Virus record (IMG/VR): IMGVR_UViG_3300029448_000088
Span: 1-44,928 of that record
Reading direction: 5' to 3' (one strand)
DNA: 44,928 nt
Origin: a virus
Positions 7,720 to 15,565 of the stretch are shown one piece after another (position 1 is the stretch's first letter; every line of letters begins with the position of its first letter). The notes under the pieces were generated by a model. It searched no databases and was not told the origin of the DNA. It was given only the letters and a program-made list of their open reading frames with translations. The position numbers were made by a program, and so were the translations under genes.

Positions 7720-7946
7720 GCAGTGATAAAGATGACTGTCTTGGGCGTCCGGTTTCCCCCGCCCTAGCGGGCGGGGGAAACCTTCCTCCCCTCAGTTGGC
7801 TTGAGAAGAGGAGGAAGTATGAAGCAGGTAAATGGAAAGCACCTGTCCCACCTGTAGATGCCCGTTGGGTACACGATCATCGCATGGGTGAAGATGGTGT
7901 AGATCGTTGGATCATGTGGATTGATAACAAAGGAGAATGGCTATGA
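7716..7946 (+). CDS. Unknown small protein interrupted by a palindromic insert
   Basis: This 76-residue ORF starts in ATGA overlap with the upstream gene and ends in ATGA overlap with the next, which supports it as a real gene. Residues 13-22 (VSPALAGGGN) are encoded by a perfect 14-bp inverted repeat and look like an added low-complexity loop. The remainder is Trp-rich and charged (WLEKRRKYEAGKW; WIMWIDNKGEW). No family is recognised. Confidence 0.55.
   Translation: MSSDKDDCLGRPVSPALAGGGNLPPLSWLEKRRKYEAGKWKAPVPPVDARWVHDHRMGEDGVDRWIMWIDNKGEWL
7751..7782. repeat. Perfect GC-rich palindrome inside a coding sequence
   Basis: GGTTTCCCCCGCCC (7751-7764) and GGGCGGGGGAAACC (7769-7782) flank TAGC. 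The sequence is close to the terminator stem at 5570-5601, but no T-run follows and the surrounding frame stays open. It may be a mobile palindromic element or an attenuator inside the gene. Confidence 0.75.
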
Positions 7947-8347
7947 GCATGACTTTTTACAGCACAAATCATAAAGACGTAGATGGCCCCAACTTTAGTA
8001 ATCTTAATACTGGGGCCATGTTTTCAATTCTGATCAAGCATCTTGATGATTGGTTTGACATGTTGTCAGAAGAAAACCATGAGGTTAAGCAGGAGTTGCT
8101 TGAGTCTATTGCTACAGCACAACACATGATTCCTGAAGAAGGAGTTGTAGCAAAGACAGGAGTTAAAAGAGTTAGGAAACTTACATCTCTGTGCATTAGA
8201 TCTTTTCTTTACAACCTTGCAGTGTCACCAGAACTTTCATTCACAAATAAATTGGAACAAGAAGAACTAGATATGTTTGTTCGTGTGGCTTCACTAAATG
8301 ATTGGCTATCTGAAGTGTCACATGATTCTCTCATCTATGCCACTTAG
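7943..8347 (+). CDS. Unknown helical protein (134 aa)
   Basis: The protein is mostly helical and acidic without known motifs. I chose the ATG at 7943 because AAGGAG ends seven bases upstream and it overlaps the previous stop as ATGA. The alternative ATG at 7937 sits too close to the ribosome binding site. Confidence 0.6.
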   Translation: MSMTFYSTNHKDVDGPNFSNLNTGAMFSILIKHLDDWFDMLSEENHEVKQELLESIATAQHMIPEEGVVAKTGVKRVRKLTSLCIRSFLYNLAVSPELSFTNKLEQEELDMFVRVASLNDWLSEVSHDSLIYAT

Positions 8348-8356
8348 GAGACATAA

Positions 8357-8683
8357 ATGTATGTTCATTTAAGTAACAGTAGTATTGGTTCAATTGCTCA
8401 AGCACTACAAGAAATTGTAAATGAATACTTGAGTTCATATGAAAGCGAGATCTGCACAAAGTTGAAGGAACATGAGCATGGCGGTGACTATGCCATCGAA
8501 GATGCAGTTGAACAAGCAGCATCAGACATGGCAGAAGAATTCCATGGTGATATCGAAGCAGTAGTTACAGACTACTTTGATACACATACTCATTGGCAAT
8601 CTGAATCAGTAGATAAGATCCAAGAAAAACTTGATGAAGCAATTCAACAAGCCGAAGATGAAAAGGAGGATGAAGATGTATGA
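8357..8683 (+). CDS. Acidic small protein (108 aa)
   Basis: This is a strongly acidic, helical protein ending in a Glu/Asp/Lys tail (EDEKEDEDV). Its overall charge would allow DNA mimicry of the kind used by some anti-restriction proteins, but no family can be named and this is only a possibility. The next gene starts inside its last codons. Confidence 0.55.
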   Translation: MYVHLSNSSIGSIAQALQEIVNEYLSSYESEICTKLKEHEHGGDYAIEDAVEQAASDMAEEFHGDIEAVVTDYFDTHTHWQSESVDKIQEKLDEAIQQAEDEKEDEDV

Positions 8684-9011
8684 CTACATAGATGAACAGC
8701 ACATGTCAGATGCTGACTGGCGACAAGTAGATATGTACATTGAAGAGCATCAATTCGATAAGCAAAGAGAAAGAGAAAAGAAAGAGAAGCAAGAAGCAGA
8801 TAAGCAAGAAGAAGAGAAACAAGAAGCAGATAAGAACAACGAACTGTTCAGAAAAACTAACATGAAAGAAACAGAAGACCCCCCCACTGATCAAGTGCGT
8901 GGGGTCAATTTGTGTTTTGACTGCCGTAAGTCTCTCACCAAGAACTCTAGTTGGACACTAGGTAATACCAACTACTGTCTTGACTGTGTTCGTCATCATC
9001 TTGCACCTTGA
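8676..9011 (+). CDS. Small protein with charged helix and C-terminal zinc-ribbon-like CxxC pairs
   Basis: This 111-residue protein has an acidic N-terminus, a long Lys/Glu/Gln helix with the repeat KQEADK (about 30-60), and a C-terminal pair of CxxC motifs (CFDC and CLDC, 21 residues apart) that should bind zinc. Such a layout is seen in adaptor-type small phage proteins; the target is unknown. The ATG at 8676 follows GGAGGATGAAG and overlaps the previous gene. A TGGGGGGG motif lies between helix and ribbon. Confidence 0.6.
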   Translation: MYDYIDEQHMSDADWRQVDMYIEEHQFDKQREREKKEKQEADKQEEEKQEADKNNELFRKTNMKETEDPPTDQVRGVNLCFDCRKSLTKNSSWTLGNTNYCLDCVRHHLAP

Positions 9012-9017
9012 ATCTAT

Positions 9018-9078
9018 CCCCGCCTGACTCCCACAAAACAAACCACCAAACTAAAAGGTGGACGAAGGCGGTACGGGG
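9018..9078 (+). promoter_or_regulatory. Folded 5' leader of the next gene
   Basis: CCCCG (9018-9022) pairs with CGGGG (9074-9078), CC with GG (9067-9068), and CCACC (9043-9047) with GGTGG (9057-9061) in an inner hairpin. The outer stem ends six bases before the ATG at 9084, which has no ordinary Shine-Dalgarno. The fold may control translation or be a small RNA. Confidence 0.4.
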
Positions 9079-9083
9079 ACGCC

Positions 9084-9371
9084 ATGATCTCAGAAGAATC
9101 AAAGAAGAACTTTACCACACTGCAACGTGCATTCAGTCGTGGTGATGTATCTATAGTTCACTGCGAAGACAGCAAAGGACGAAGCAATCAAATGCTTTGT
9201 GCCTTATGCCATGATGAACCAACTGGTACATACAAATATGTACCCTTTGCCATCATGATCACACCTTCCTTTTATCCATTCGTAAACAAGTTGCTGCCTA
9301 CCAGCAAACTTAAAGGTGAATGGGGTTGGGTAACTAAAAATGATTCTACCGATACTAAAAGCGAGACCTGA
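9084..9371 (+). CDS. Unknown small protein, possibly DUF6117-like
   Basis: The 95-residue protein opens with a helix (ESKKNFTTLQRAFSRGDVSI), then a short beta region with CALC and a stretch ending KYVPFAIMI. From memory, the pattern NFxTLxRAxxxGDVxxxxC followed by a PFA segment recalls a small family of phage and bacterial proteins (DUF6117-like). I cannot confirm this here. It overlaps the UDG gene by 32 bases, so the two are probably expressed together. Confidence 0.5.
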   Translation: MISEESKKNFTTLQRAFSRGDVSIVHCEDSKGRSNQMLCALCHDEPTGTYKYVPFAIMITPSFYPFVNKLLPTSKLKGEWGWVTKNDSTDTKSET

Positions 9372-10011
9372 ATGCACACAGTGTGAACTACATACTGAAG
9401 CAAAGAACCCCGGTGTGCCAACAATTCATTACACCGAATCAGTATTCCCGTCTCCAACTACACCATATATATTTGTGATAGGTATGAACCCCGGATACAA
9501 CGAAGACAAGGAGAACAAACCCTTCGTAGGTCCGTCAGGTGTCATGCTCAAGTCTGCGTACTTGAATCCTCTTGATGTATTAAAGACTCACAGCATCTAC
9601 TTAACTAATGCTGTTAGATGTAGTACACCGGGAGACACAAAGATTAAAAACTCTCACGTCAAAGCATGTAAGCAACACACACAAGATGATCTGAATGAGG
9701 TCGTGCAATTCCATACCTCAACAGGATCTATTCTTTGTCTAGGTACACATGCAACACAAGTAATCACTAAAGAATACTTAGGTAAAGCAGTGTCTATCAA
9801 GCAAGGACTTGAGTTGCAAGGTCAACCAATTGATGTTTCAGGTAAGCAGTTGAATTTCTTCTGCACTTACCATCCTGCTGGTGTGATGCGAAGCCCCAAC
9901 CTTAAGTACGGCGTAGCAGAACATCTTGAATTGATAGGTCAACAACTTCAAGGCAATGTGCCTGCACCTTCACTGCCCAACATCGTTCAAATTAGATCAC
10001 CTCACAAATGA
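9340..10011 (+). CDS. Uracil-DNA glycosylase, family 4-like
   Basis: This 223-residue enzyme would remove uracil from DNA. Motif A is GMNPGYNEDKENKPFVGPSG, matching the family's GxxPGxxEDxxGxPFVGxxG pattern. The second motif is HPAGVMRSP, matching HPxxxLR. Cysteines C12 and C15 (CTQC) plus the later RC and AC pair, about 15 residues apart, fit the four-cysteine iron-sulfur cluster of family 4 enzymes. In phages it may protect against deaminated bases during replication or recycle DNA. The start overlaps the preceding gene; the stop overlaps the 2H phosphoesterase start. Confidence 0.85.
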   Translation: MILPILKARPECTQCELHTEAKNPGVPTIHYTESVFPSPTTPYIFVIGMNPGYNEDKENKPFVGPSGVMLKSAYLNPLDVLKTHSIYLTNAVRCSTPGDTKIKNSHVKACKQHTQDDLNEVVQFHTSTGSILCLGTHATQVITKEYLGKAVSIKQGLELQGQPIDVSGKQLNFFCTYHPAGVMRSPNLKYGVAEHLELIGQQLQGNVPAPSLPNIVQIRSPHK

Positions 10012-10760
10012 GAGACACCATGAACCAAGGACCTGTTCATTTCAATCTTGATATCTGCTTTGACAGGTATCTTTCATTCAAGTTCAACAAGGAACAGAGC
10101 GAACAAGCAAGGCAAATGCTTGTGGCATGGGATGGTGTTGCTAGGTTTATGGCTTGGCACCATGACCTTAAACTCATTCGACCTAAGGACTGGCACATTA
10201 CGATTGCCCATAGTTCTGAACTAAAAGAACAAACTGAAATCAAGTGGAAACAAAATGATTTCAAGTTGGAGTATGAAAGAAATGTAATGTGGAAAAGACT
10301 TGATGATCAACATCTCACTGACTTTGAAGATCAGATGTTTGACTACAAGCATTACCTGAAGTCATTTACTTCAGGCTATCTTGCCATGGATATTCGTGGC
10401 AAAACTTCAATGGGATTGTTCTGCGAAGAAATCACCAAGACAATGATCAACCATATCCGTGAAGGTCTCAACCTTGATCTAATGGATTGGACTCCCCATA
10501 TCACAATGGCTAACAAGACAGGGGATTCATCTGGTTCTATTGGTGGTATTGATATCACCAATGATCCTACTCAATTCAACAACACCACTCTTAAATACTT
10601 TGGTGCTAAATGGGAAGGAGATTTCTTTGATACATCATCTGTGGTCAGTCGAATGATCATGGCAAAGAAGAAAGAAACAAACCAAATCAACTTGGATTCT
10701 TACTACCACTACTGGGATAGTACCAACATGGGCTATACATCTGAATGGGGAGTTGAGTAA
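10008..10760 (+). CDS. 2H phosphoesterase (LigT/Acb1-type fold)
   Basis: This 250-residue protein has the two HxT motifs that define the 2H phosphoesterase superfamily: H63-I-T65 (DWHITIAHS) and H164-I-T166 (WTPHITMANK), about 100 residues apart and each on a predicted beta strand. Known members hydrolyse 2',3'-cyclic RNA ends, act in tRNA repair, or, as in the phage T4 anti-CBASS protein Acb1, destroy cyclic nucleotide alarm signals. The family is clear; which substrate applies cannot be read from the sequence. It overlaps UDG by four bases and ends in TAATG with the next gene. A second ATG at 10020 is an alternative start. Confidence 0.75.
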   Translation: MRDTMNQGPVHFNLDICFDRYLSFKFNKEQSEQARQMLVAWDGVARFMAWHHDLKLIRPKDWHITIAHSSELKEQTEIKWKQNDFKLEYERNVMWKRLDDQHLTDFEDQMFDYKHYLKSFTSGYLAMDIRGKTSMGLFCEEITKTMINHIREGLNLDLMDWTPHITMANKTGDSSGSIGGIDITNDPTQFNNTTLKYFGAKWEGDFFDTSSVVSRMIMAKKKETNQINLDSYYHYWDSTNMGYTSEWGVE

Positions 10761-11050
10761 TGCCCAGCACAATAAAACTTTTCAATGCAAGAGTACCTGT
10801 AGGTCGTAGGCAAAACATCCAAGGACGTTGGTCTACTGACAGTGAACACGGGAAAGAAGAATTAGTGTGGGCGTTAAGTAAAAGAGATGCCCGTAAATTT
10901 GTTGCTGCTTCTTGGCGAGTAGATGAAGATGCTGTTGTTATACGCAGCGGAAGACTAATCATTAATCCTGACACGGTACGAAAGCCAAGGCGTGTACCTG
11001 TCTTCTTTTCAATATGGGGTAACTATGAGCAAACGACATACTACGGATAG
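10760..11050 (+). CDS. Unknown basic small protein (96 aa)
   Basis: The protein is basic with aromatic residues at the end (FFSIWGNYEQTTYYG) and shows no recognised motif. It starts in TAATG overlap with the 2H phosphoesterase gene and overlaps the following start by 26 bases, so it sits within the same operon. Confidence 0.55.
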   Translation: MPSTIKLFNARVPVGRRQNIQGRWSTDSEHGKEELVWALSKRDARKFVAASWRVDEDAVVIRSGRLIINPDTVRKPRRVPVFFSIWGNYEQTTYYG

Positions 11051-11309
11051 AGACTTTGAAATTGATACTGAGTACTGCGAACTCAGAGGGACAGTGACTC
11101 TTGACATCACCGATGATGTAGTTTCAGTTATCTCTGTTGAGTTCGAAGGCAACGGTGTCCACATTCTTTATGCTCTTAAAGACTTTGTAGAAGAACATAT
11201 TCACAGTGACGAAGAGTACGATGCTGCTAAACTTCGCCGCGAAGAACAAGAGTGGGATGAATGTGAGAGAGCAGACGCAGACAGAAAGGAACGGTCATGC
11301 GAAGACTGA
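11025..11309 (+). CDS. Unknown acidic protein (94 aa)
   Basis: A short beta-rich section (RGTVTLDITDDVVSVISVEF) is followed by an acidic/basic helical tail. No family recognised. I used the ATG at 11025; an upstream GTG would also be in frame but lies deep in the preceding gene. Confidence 0.55.
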   Translation: MSKRHTTDRDFEIDTEYCELRGTVTLDITDDVVSVISVEFEGNGVHILYALKDFVEEHIHSDEEYDAAKLRREEQEWDECERADADRKERSCED

Positions 11310-11620
11310 ATGTCAGAGAGCGGTACGACCTAGAAGATGGTATTCGTAGGGCAACCGCACTCATGACATACCAGTCCGAGTGGTCATGGTTTGTTAAACG
11401 ACACTCATGCAACGTGATTCAACGAGCAATAGATCATTCTAAGTCTGCAAAAGAACTCTCTTACCAGACAGGTATTGCATCAGGGTCTATCTCTAATCTT
11501 CGTAAAGGGATAACGATCTTGAAGCCCGAGCAATACTTCAAGATTGTCGGTGCTGTTTATCCTGAGTACGGCAAGATCATTGAAGCAGAACTCCATGACA
11601 TAGAAAGGTTGAACGATTGA
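11297..11620 (+). CDS. Helix-turn-helix protein
   Basis: This 107-residue protein contains a likely Xre-type helix-turn-helix at about residues 51-73 (SAKELSYQTGIASGSISNLR), with the usual alternation of helix, Gly turn and recognition helix. It could regulate the early or middle genes, or bind one of the repeated sites in the non-coding regions. The stop overlaps the TTG start of the DNA polymerase gene as TTGA, suggesting coupled translation. Confidence 0.65.
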   Translation: MRRLNVRERYDLEDGIRRATALMTYQSEWSWFVKRHSCNVIQRAIDHSKSAKELSYQTGIASGSISNLRKGITILKPEQYFKIVGAVYPEYGKIIEAELHDIERLND

Positions 11621-13800
11621 CTGACCCCCCCATCCTTTCTCTTGACATTGAAACCTACGGAGCCTCACGCCATAACAACAACTGGATGAGGCTCCCTTCA
11701 CAGAAGTACTTCCACCCACGCAAGTCAGAGTACTGGCAGTGTGTTGACCGCAATGATCTTGTCATCACTTGCGCCGTAACTCTGATGGAGAAAGACACCA
11801 GAGATTCATCAGGTCAATGGACAAAGCAAGCAATCTCTGAACTAGTGCCGGGAGAAACTATCTTCTTTGATATGTCCAAAGGGATAGACAACGAAGTGCT
11901 GTGCAACTGGATCAAGTATGCCGACACAATCATTGGGTCCAACATTCAGTTCGACATCTCTTACTTGAGACGATTTAGAAACGAGTACAAGTTTCTTCTT
12001 GATGGACGACACACCTACATAGACACAACCATTGCAGCCTACCTATGGAATGAACTGTCTTCATCTCGTAGCCTCAAGAAACTCGGACCATTACTCGGGC
12101 AGTTCTCTTACGATGAATCACTTGCATCTGATCATCGGTTCAACCACCCAAACGATCATCGACTGAAGAGATACAACTGCCAAGACACACACAACACTGT
12201 CTTGGTCTTGGCTGAACTAGCCAAGCGGATGCCCACCAACACGCACAAGTTCACTCCCTTCTGCATCAATCATTACAGCCAAGCAATCAACTCAGTAATA
12301 ACAATGAGTGATTCAGGTATCCCTTTCTCTTCTCTTCGGTTAGAAAAGATGCGAGAAGAAATGGATGCTCAAATTAAAAGCAGTCGTGAACAGGCAAAGG
12401 ACATTGACCTACGGCTTGGAGGAAAAGGATCTCACATCTCAAAGACAAAGTTCTTTGATGAAGCAATAACTGAGATCCAAGAAGCAGGTAACGAGGACAT
12501 ACTTGACCTGCTCGATAAGACTGAGAAGAACAAACAAGTAAGCCACTCCAAGAGAAACCGAATCATCCTGATGCAGTACTTGCCTCAGCACAGCAGGTTG
12601 TATCAAGGGCTGGAGTTGTTTGGAAAGTTTCAGGACGCTCAGAAACTTCTGTCTACTTACTTGTACCCATTGCTACTGCACAAGAGAAACGATCCAACAA
12701 ATCTAAATGCAAGCCTCATCCCATTGATGATCAAGGGGCAAGAGAAGTACACTCGATTCTTCAAAGCAACTGAGTTGACGGGTGAGGTAGATGAACTTCA
12801 ATCAAAGAGTTCTCCCTTTGCTGAGACCCTCAACAGATGCTCTGATCGCACCCCTCAATCTCTTACCAACAGGTTCATTGACTCACGAGTAGAGGAAGTT
12901 GCAGACTGCAATGCTTTCCCTTCATGGTTCATTACACCTAGCAAGGTCAAGAACGACAGTGGGTCACAAGGCGGTACCATCCAAGGCAGGATCACATGCA
13001 AAGATCCTCATGCCCAGACATTCCCATCATCTATCAAGGAATGTATTTGCAGTCGCTTCAAGGACGGCAAGATCATCGGATTGGATCTAAGCCAGATCGA
13101 ACTAAGAGTTGCAGCCCTCTTGTCTGGCGAACAGTCAATGATCCGTTCATACCAAGACAAGAGAGATCTTCATGCCGACAGAGCAAGAACCCTATGGTCT
13201 AACTACGACACACAACCCGACACCCAAAAGCAACGCCGCCAAGTGGGCAAGATGATGAACTTCGCGGACCTCTTCCTCGCATCAGCCAACACCATGCGGG
13301 AACAGGTGTACGCCCAAAGTGGGGGGGACATCAACCTCCCCCTCGACATGTACCAGCAAGTAGTCAGAACCCGACCCGAGGTACGACCCCAACTCAACAA
13401 GTGGCAGAAGCAACTACTTATTGAAGCCAAGGTCAACGGTGTAATTGAACTACCATTCATTGGTCAGTCACGACAGTTCTCTAACATCGCAGCAGAGAGA
13501 TCAGAGATTGTGAATTTCCCTGTACAAACTACTGCTTCTAACCTGATGATGCAGATTCAAGGAGCAATGACTAGAAACCTGAAGGCCAAGAGTAAGAAAC
13601 GCAAAGAGCCTCTCATATTTCTGCAAGTGTTTGATGCGGTTTATGTAGATACCCCCCCACAATGTGACGATATTGTTGTAAGTTCTTTCCAAGAAGCAAT
13701 GGATTCAGTCATGCAGCCCTCAGGTTACTGGGGAATGCTCTGCAAATACCATAACCAAGAACTACTCCCACTAGAATTTGACGTAGAGACAAGCAACTGA
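11617..13800 (+). CDS. polA-like: DNA polymerase I family (family A) with 3'-5' exonuclease
   Basis: This 727-residue replicative polymerase has the proofreading motifs Exo I (LSLDIETYG, D10/E12), Exo II (NIQFDISYL) and Exo III (YNCQD). The polymerase motifs are A (D490-L-S-Q-I-E-L-R), B (R541-Q-V-G-K545-M-M-N-F549-A-D-L-F553) and C (V671-F672-D673). The position equivalent to E. coli Phe762 is Phe (F549), and the usual Tyr766 is Phe (F553). Motif C lacks the common His-Asp-Glu, reading Phe-Asp-Ala, though the metal-binding Asp remains. The start is TTG in TTGA overlap with the HTH gene; no closer ATG precedes Exo I. It carries three TGGGGGGG motifs. Confidence 0.95.
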   Translation: MTDPPILSLDIETYGASRHNNNWMRLPSQKYFHPRKSEYWQCVDRNDLVITCAVTLMEKDTRDSSGQWTKQAISELVPGETIFFDMSKGIDNEVLCNWIKYADTIIGSNIQFDISYLRRFRNEYKFLLDGRHTYIDTTIAAYLWNELSSSRSLKKLGPLLGQFSYDESLASDHRFNHPNDHRLKRYNCQDTHNTVLVLAELAKRMPTNTHKFTPFCINHYSQAINSVITMSDSGIPFSSLRLEKMREEMDAQIKSSREQAKDIDLRLGGKGSHISKTKFFDEAITEIQEAGNEDILDLLDKTEKNKQVSHSKRNRIILMQYLPQHSRLYQGLELFGKFQDAQKLLSTYLYPLLLHKRNDPTNLNASLIPLMIKGQEKYTRFFKATELTGEVDELQSKSSPFAETLNRCSDRTPQSLTNRFIDSRVEEVADCNAFPSWFITPSKVKNDSGSQGGTIQGRITCKDPHAQTFPSSIKECICSRFKDGKIIGLDLSQIELRVAALLSGEQSMIRSYQDKRDLHADRARTLWSNYDTQPDTQKQRRQVGKMMNFADLFLASANTMREQVYAQSGGDINLPLDMYQQVVRTRPEVRPQLNKWQKQLLIEAKVNGVIELPFIGQSRQFSNIAAERSEIVNFPVQTTASNLMMQIQGAMTRNLKAKSKKRKEPLIFLQVFDAVYVDTPPQCDDIVVSSFQEAMDSVMQPSGYWGMLCKYHNQELLPLEFDVETSN

Positions 13801-14339
13801 AACGAGAATGGACAATCTTCAAGGACACACGAGAGAAAAAGCCTTTGGTTTTTCCAGAGACTATGGCGTGTCTTGACGATACTGCTCCTATATCTCGCCG
13901 AAAAGATGTCACCGTCCGGCTCCACTCAGTCAATCACAAGATGGACACGGGTGATTATGCCCTGCAAGGTTATGAAAACGTAGTTCTTATTGAACGTAAA
14001 GGTAGTCTTAGAGAAATCACAGGCTACTGCCTGACCAAAGATGGGCGACGTAGATTCATTAATCAATTAGATCGCCTCAAGGCTGAAGCATCCAAGCCAT
14101 ATGTGTTGCTTGAAGGTACAGCCCACGATTTGAAAAAACCTACAGTTTATGTGCCTAAACCTCACCTTGCTTTAGATGCTTTTCAAAGGATCTTAATGGA
14201 AAAAGAAGTGCCTTTGTTACTTCTTCCATCAACTACATTGGCAGCAAGAAGAGGCATGGGCGAATGGGTTGCCCGCCTCCTAATTAACGGAGCATTGACC
14301 CATGGCATGGAAAGTAACGACAGTGGTGATGGCGGCTGA
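13797..14339 (+). CDS. ERCC4/XPF-type nuclease with a probable CTG start
   Basis: The ERCC4 nuclease family shows DxRE, GDY and ERK motifs. The frame contains D10-T-R-E13 followed by KKPLVFP, then G52-D53-Y and E66-R67-K68. The first ATG- or TTG-type start in frame (TTG 13845) would delete DTRE, which is part of the active site. Upstream the frame stays open to 13782, and the only start-like codon is CTG at 13797, overlapping the polymerase stop as CTGA, the same arrangement as the TTGA and ATGA junctions elsewhere here. I therefore begin the gene there (180 residues). A frameshift from the polymerase is the alternative. It would cut branched or flap DNA. Confidence 0.7.
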   Translation: MKREWTIFKDTREKKPLVFPETMACLDDTAPISRRKDVTVRLHSVNHKMDTGDYALQGYENVVLIERKGSLREITGYCLTKDGRRRFINQLDRLKAEASKPYVLLEGTAHDLKKPTVYVPKPHLALDAFQRILMEKEVPLLLLPSTTLAARRGMGEWVARLLINGALTHGMESNDSGDGG

Positions 14340-14577
14340 CACGACTGCCACCCATACGACAGCAGGAGAGTATGGCACAATGCTCATTCAATGTGCCGAT
14401 ACAGGTACAACGGTCAAGGGTTCTCTTGACGGGACAAACGGCACAGCAGACCTGATGGGGGGAACTGCCGCAGATACTCCTATCTCAATTGATAACTATC
14501 CTTACCTACTGCTTGATAGTGATGGTAGTGGAGATTCTGCAATTGTCATTGCTGAACGTGTCAAGGATCCGTCCTGA
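14302..14577 (+). CDS. Small beta-rich protein 1
   Basis: This is a 91-residue protein rich in Thr, Gly, Ala and Asp. Its segment GTTVKGSLDGTNG resembles GTISVTFRGSIDGINYG in the next gene, so the two are probably related in fold. Short beta-sandwich proteins of this look occur among phage head or tail decorations, yet these sit among replication genes. It overlaps the nuclease gene by 38 bases and abuts the next ATG by overlap. Confidence 0.55.
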   Translation: MAWKVTTVVMAADTTATHTTAGEYGTMLIQCADTGTTVKGSLDGTNGTADLMGGTAADTPISIDNYPYLLLDSDGSGDSAIVIAERVKDPS

Positions 14578-14906
14578 TGCCTTGGTACAAGACGGCCACC
14601 GTTTCCACTAATCGTGGGTCTGACCCCATGACAGGGAAACTAGAGGGCCTTTCAAGCAGAGTGAAGGCGAGGCTTTCGGATAAAACCGGGACCATCTCCG
14701 TCACATTCAGGGGTTCAATTGATGGCATTAACTACGGAGCAGCCCTTACCAACCGTGATGGTAGTGGAGTCATCATGTCTGCGGATGGATTCGCAGACCT
14801 CGAAGCATGGCCGTACTACAAGATTGTGAATACTGCCACGGGCAGTGGATTTGCCAACATTAATTTTTATGAGTGGATTGAAGATCCAGATGATGAGGTC
14901 ACCTAA
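14577..14906 (+). CDS. Small beta-rich protein 2
   Basis: The 109-residue protein shows the same GS(I/L)DG core as its upstream neighbour, with more aromatic residues (EAWPYYKIVN). No family identified. It begins at 14577 by a one-base overlap and ends in TAATG overlap with the metallophosphoesterase. A virion-associated or adhesive beta domain is possible. Confidence 0.55.
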   Translation: MPWYKTATVSTNRGSDPMTGKLEGLSSRVKARLSDKTGTISVTFRGSIDGINYGAALTNRDGSGVIMSADGFADLEAWPYYKIVNTATGSGFANINFYEWIEDPDDEVT

Positions 14907-15565
14907 TGGCAAAGGTACTTGTCATTGGAGACTTACATTGCCCTGCCGATCTTACTAAGTATCGGCAGCACTGTCAGCGTATCCGTGACAAGTACAAGAC
15001 CACGAAGACTGTTTTCATTGGCGACATCGTGGACGCCCACCGCTGGGGTAGATGGGATCCCCATCACGAGGCAGATGCTCCCCCCGCTGAATACAAGAAG
15101 ACATTAAAGCGGGTGGAATGGTGGCACAAGAACTTCCCCAACGCTTATGTCACCATCGGCAACCACGACATGCGGTCAGTAAAGCAGGCTCGTACTGTCG
15201 GTATCCCCGACAACATGGTGAAGTCATATGCAGATGCTTGGGGTACTCCGTCATGGGAGTGGGTGAACAATATCGAGATCGACAATGTCCGATACTTCCA
15301 TGGCGAAGGATACTCAGGTAAGTTCCCGCATTTCAACGCAGCCATGAACTCTATGAAGTCCACGGTAATGGGACACATCCATGGCGTAGCAGCAGTGCAG
15401 TGGTTTGCTCGACCGGGCGGTAAATACTTTGGAATGTCTGTAGGTTGTGGTGTTGATGTTGACCACCCCTACATGGACTATGCAGAAAAGCACCCAACAA
15501 AACCAATGATCTCTTGTGGTGTAGTAATCGACGGAAGCCCTTATGTTGAGGTACTAAATGCCTAA
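14906..15565 (+). CDS. Calcineurin-like metallophosphoesterase
   Basis: The 219-residue enzyme has the full set of metal-binding motifs in order: GDLHCP (DxH), GDIVDAH, GNHD and GHIHG. The two metal ions would activate water to cleave phosphate esters. Phage members of this family include serine/threonine phosphatases and nucleases (the MRE11/SbcD group shares the fold); the substrate here is not evident. It is too short for an SbcD with its partner domains. It may modify host proteins or process nucleic acids. The last codons overlap the next gene. Confidence 0.85.
   Translation: MAKVLVIGDLHCPADLTKYRQHCQRIRDKYKTTKTVFIGDIVDAHRWGRWDPHHEADAPPAEYKKTLKRVEWWHKNFPNAYVTIGNHDMRSVKQARTVGIPDNMVKSYADAWGTPSWEWVNNIEIDNVRYFHGEGYSGKFPHFNAAMNSMKSTVMGHIHGVAAVQWFARPGGKYFGMSVGCGVDVDHPYMDYAEKHPTKPMISCGVVIDGSPYVEVLNA

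Noticed and set aside
8676-9011. Collagen- or toxin-like reading of the Lys/Glu repeat
   Set aside because: The KQEADK repeat is ordinary charged-helix sequence; the CxxC pairs are the only meaningful motif.
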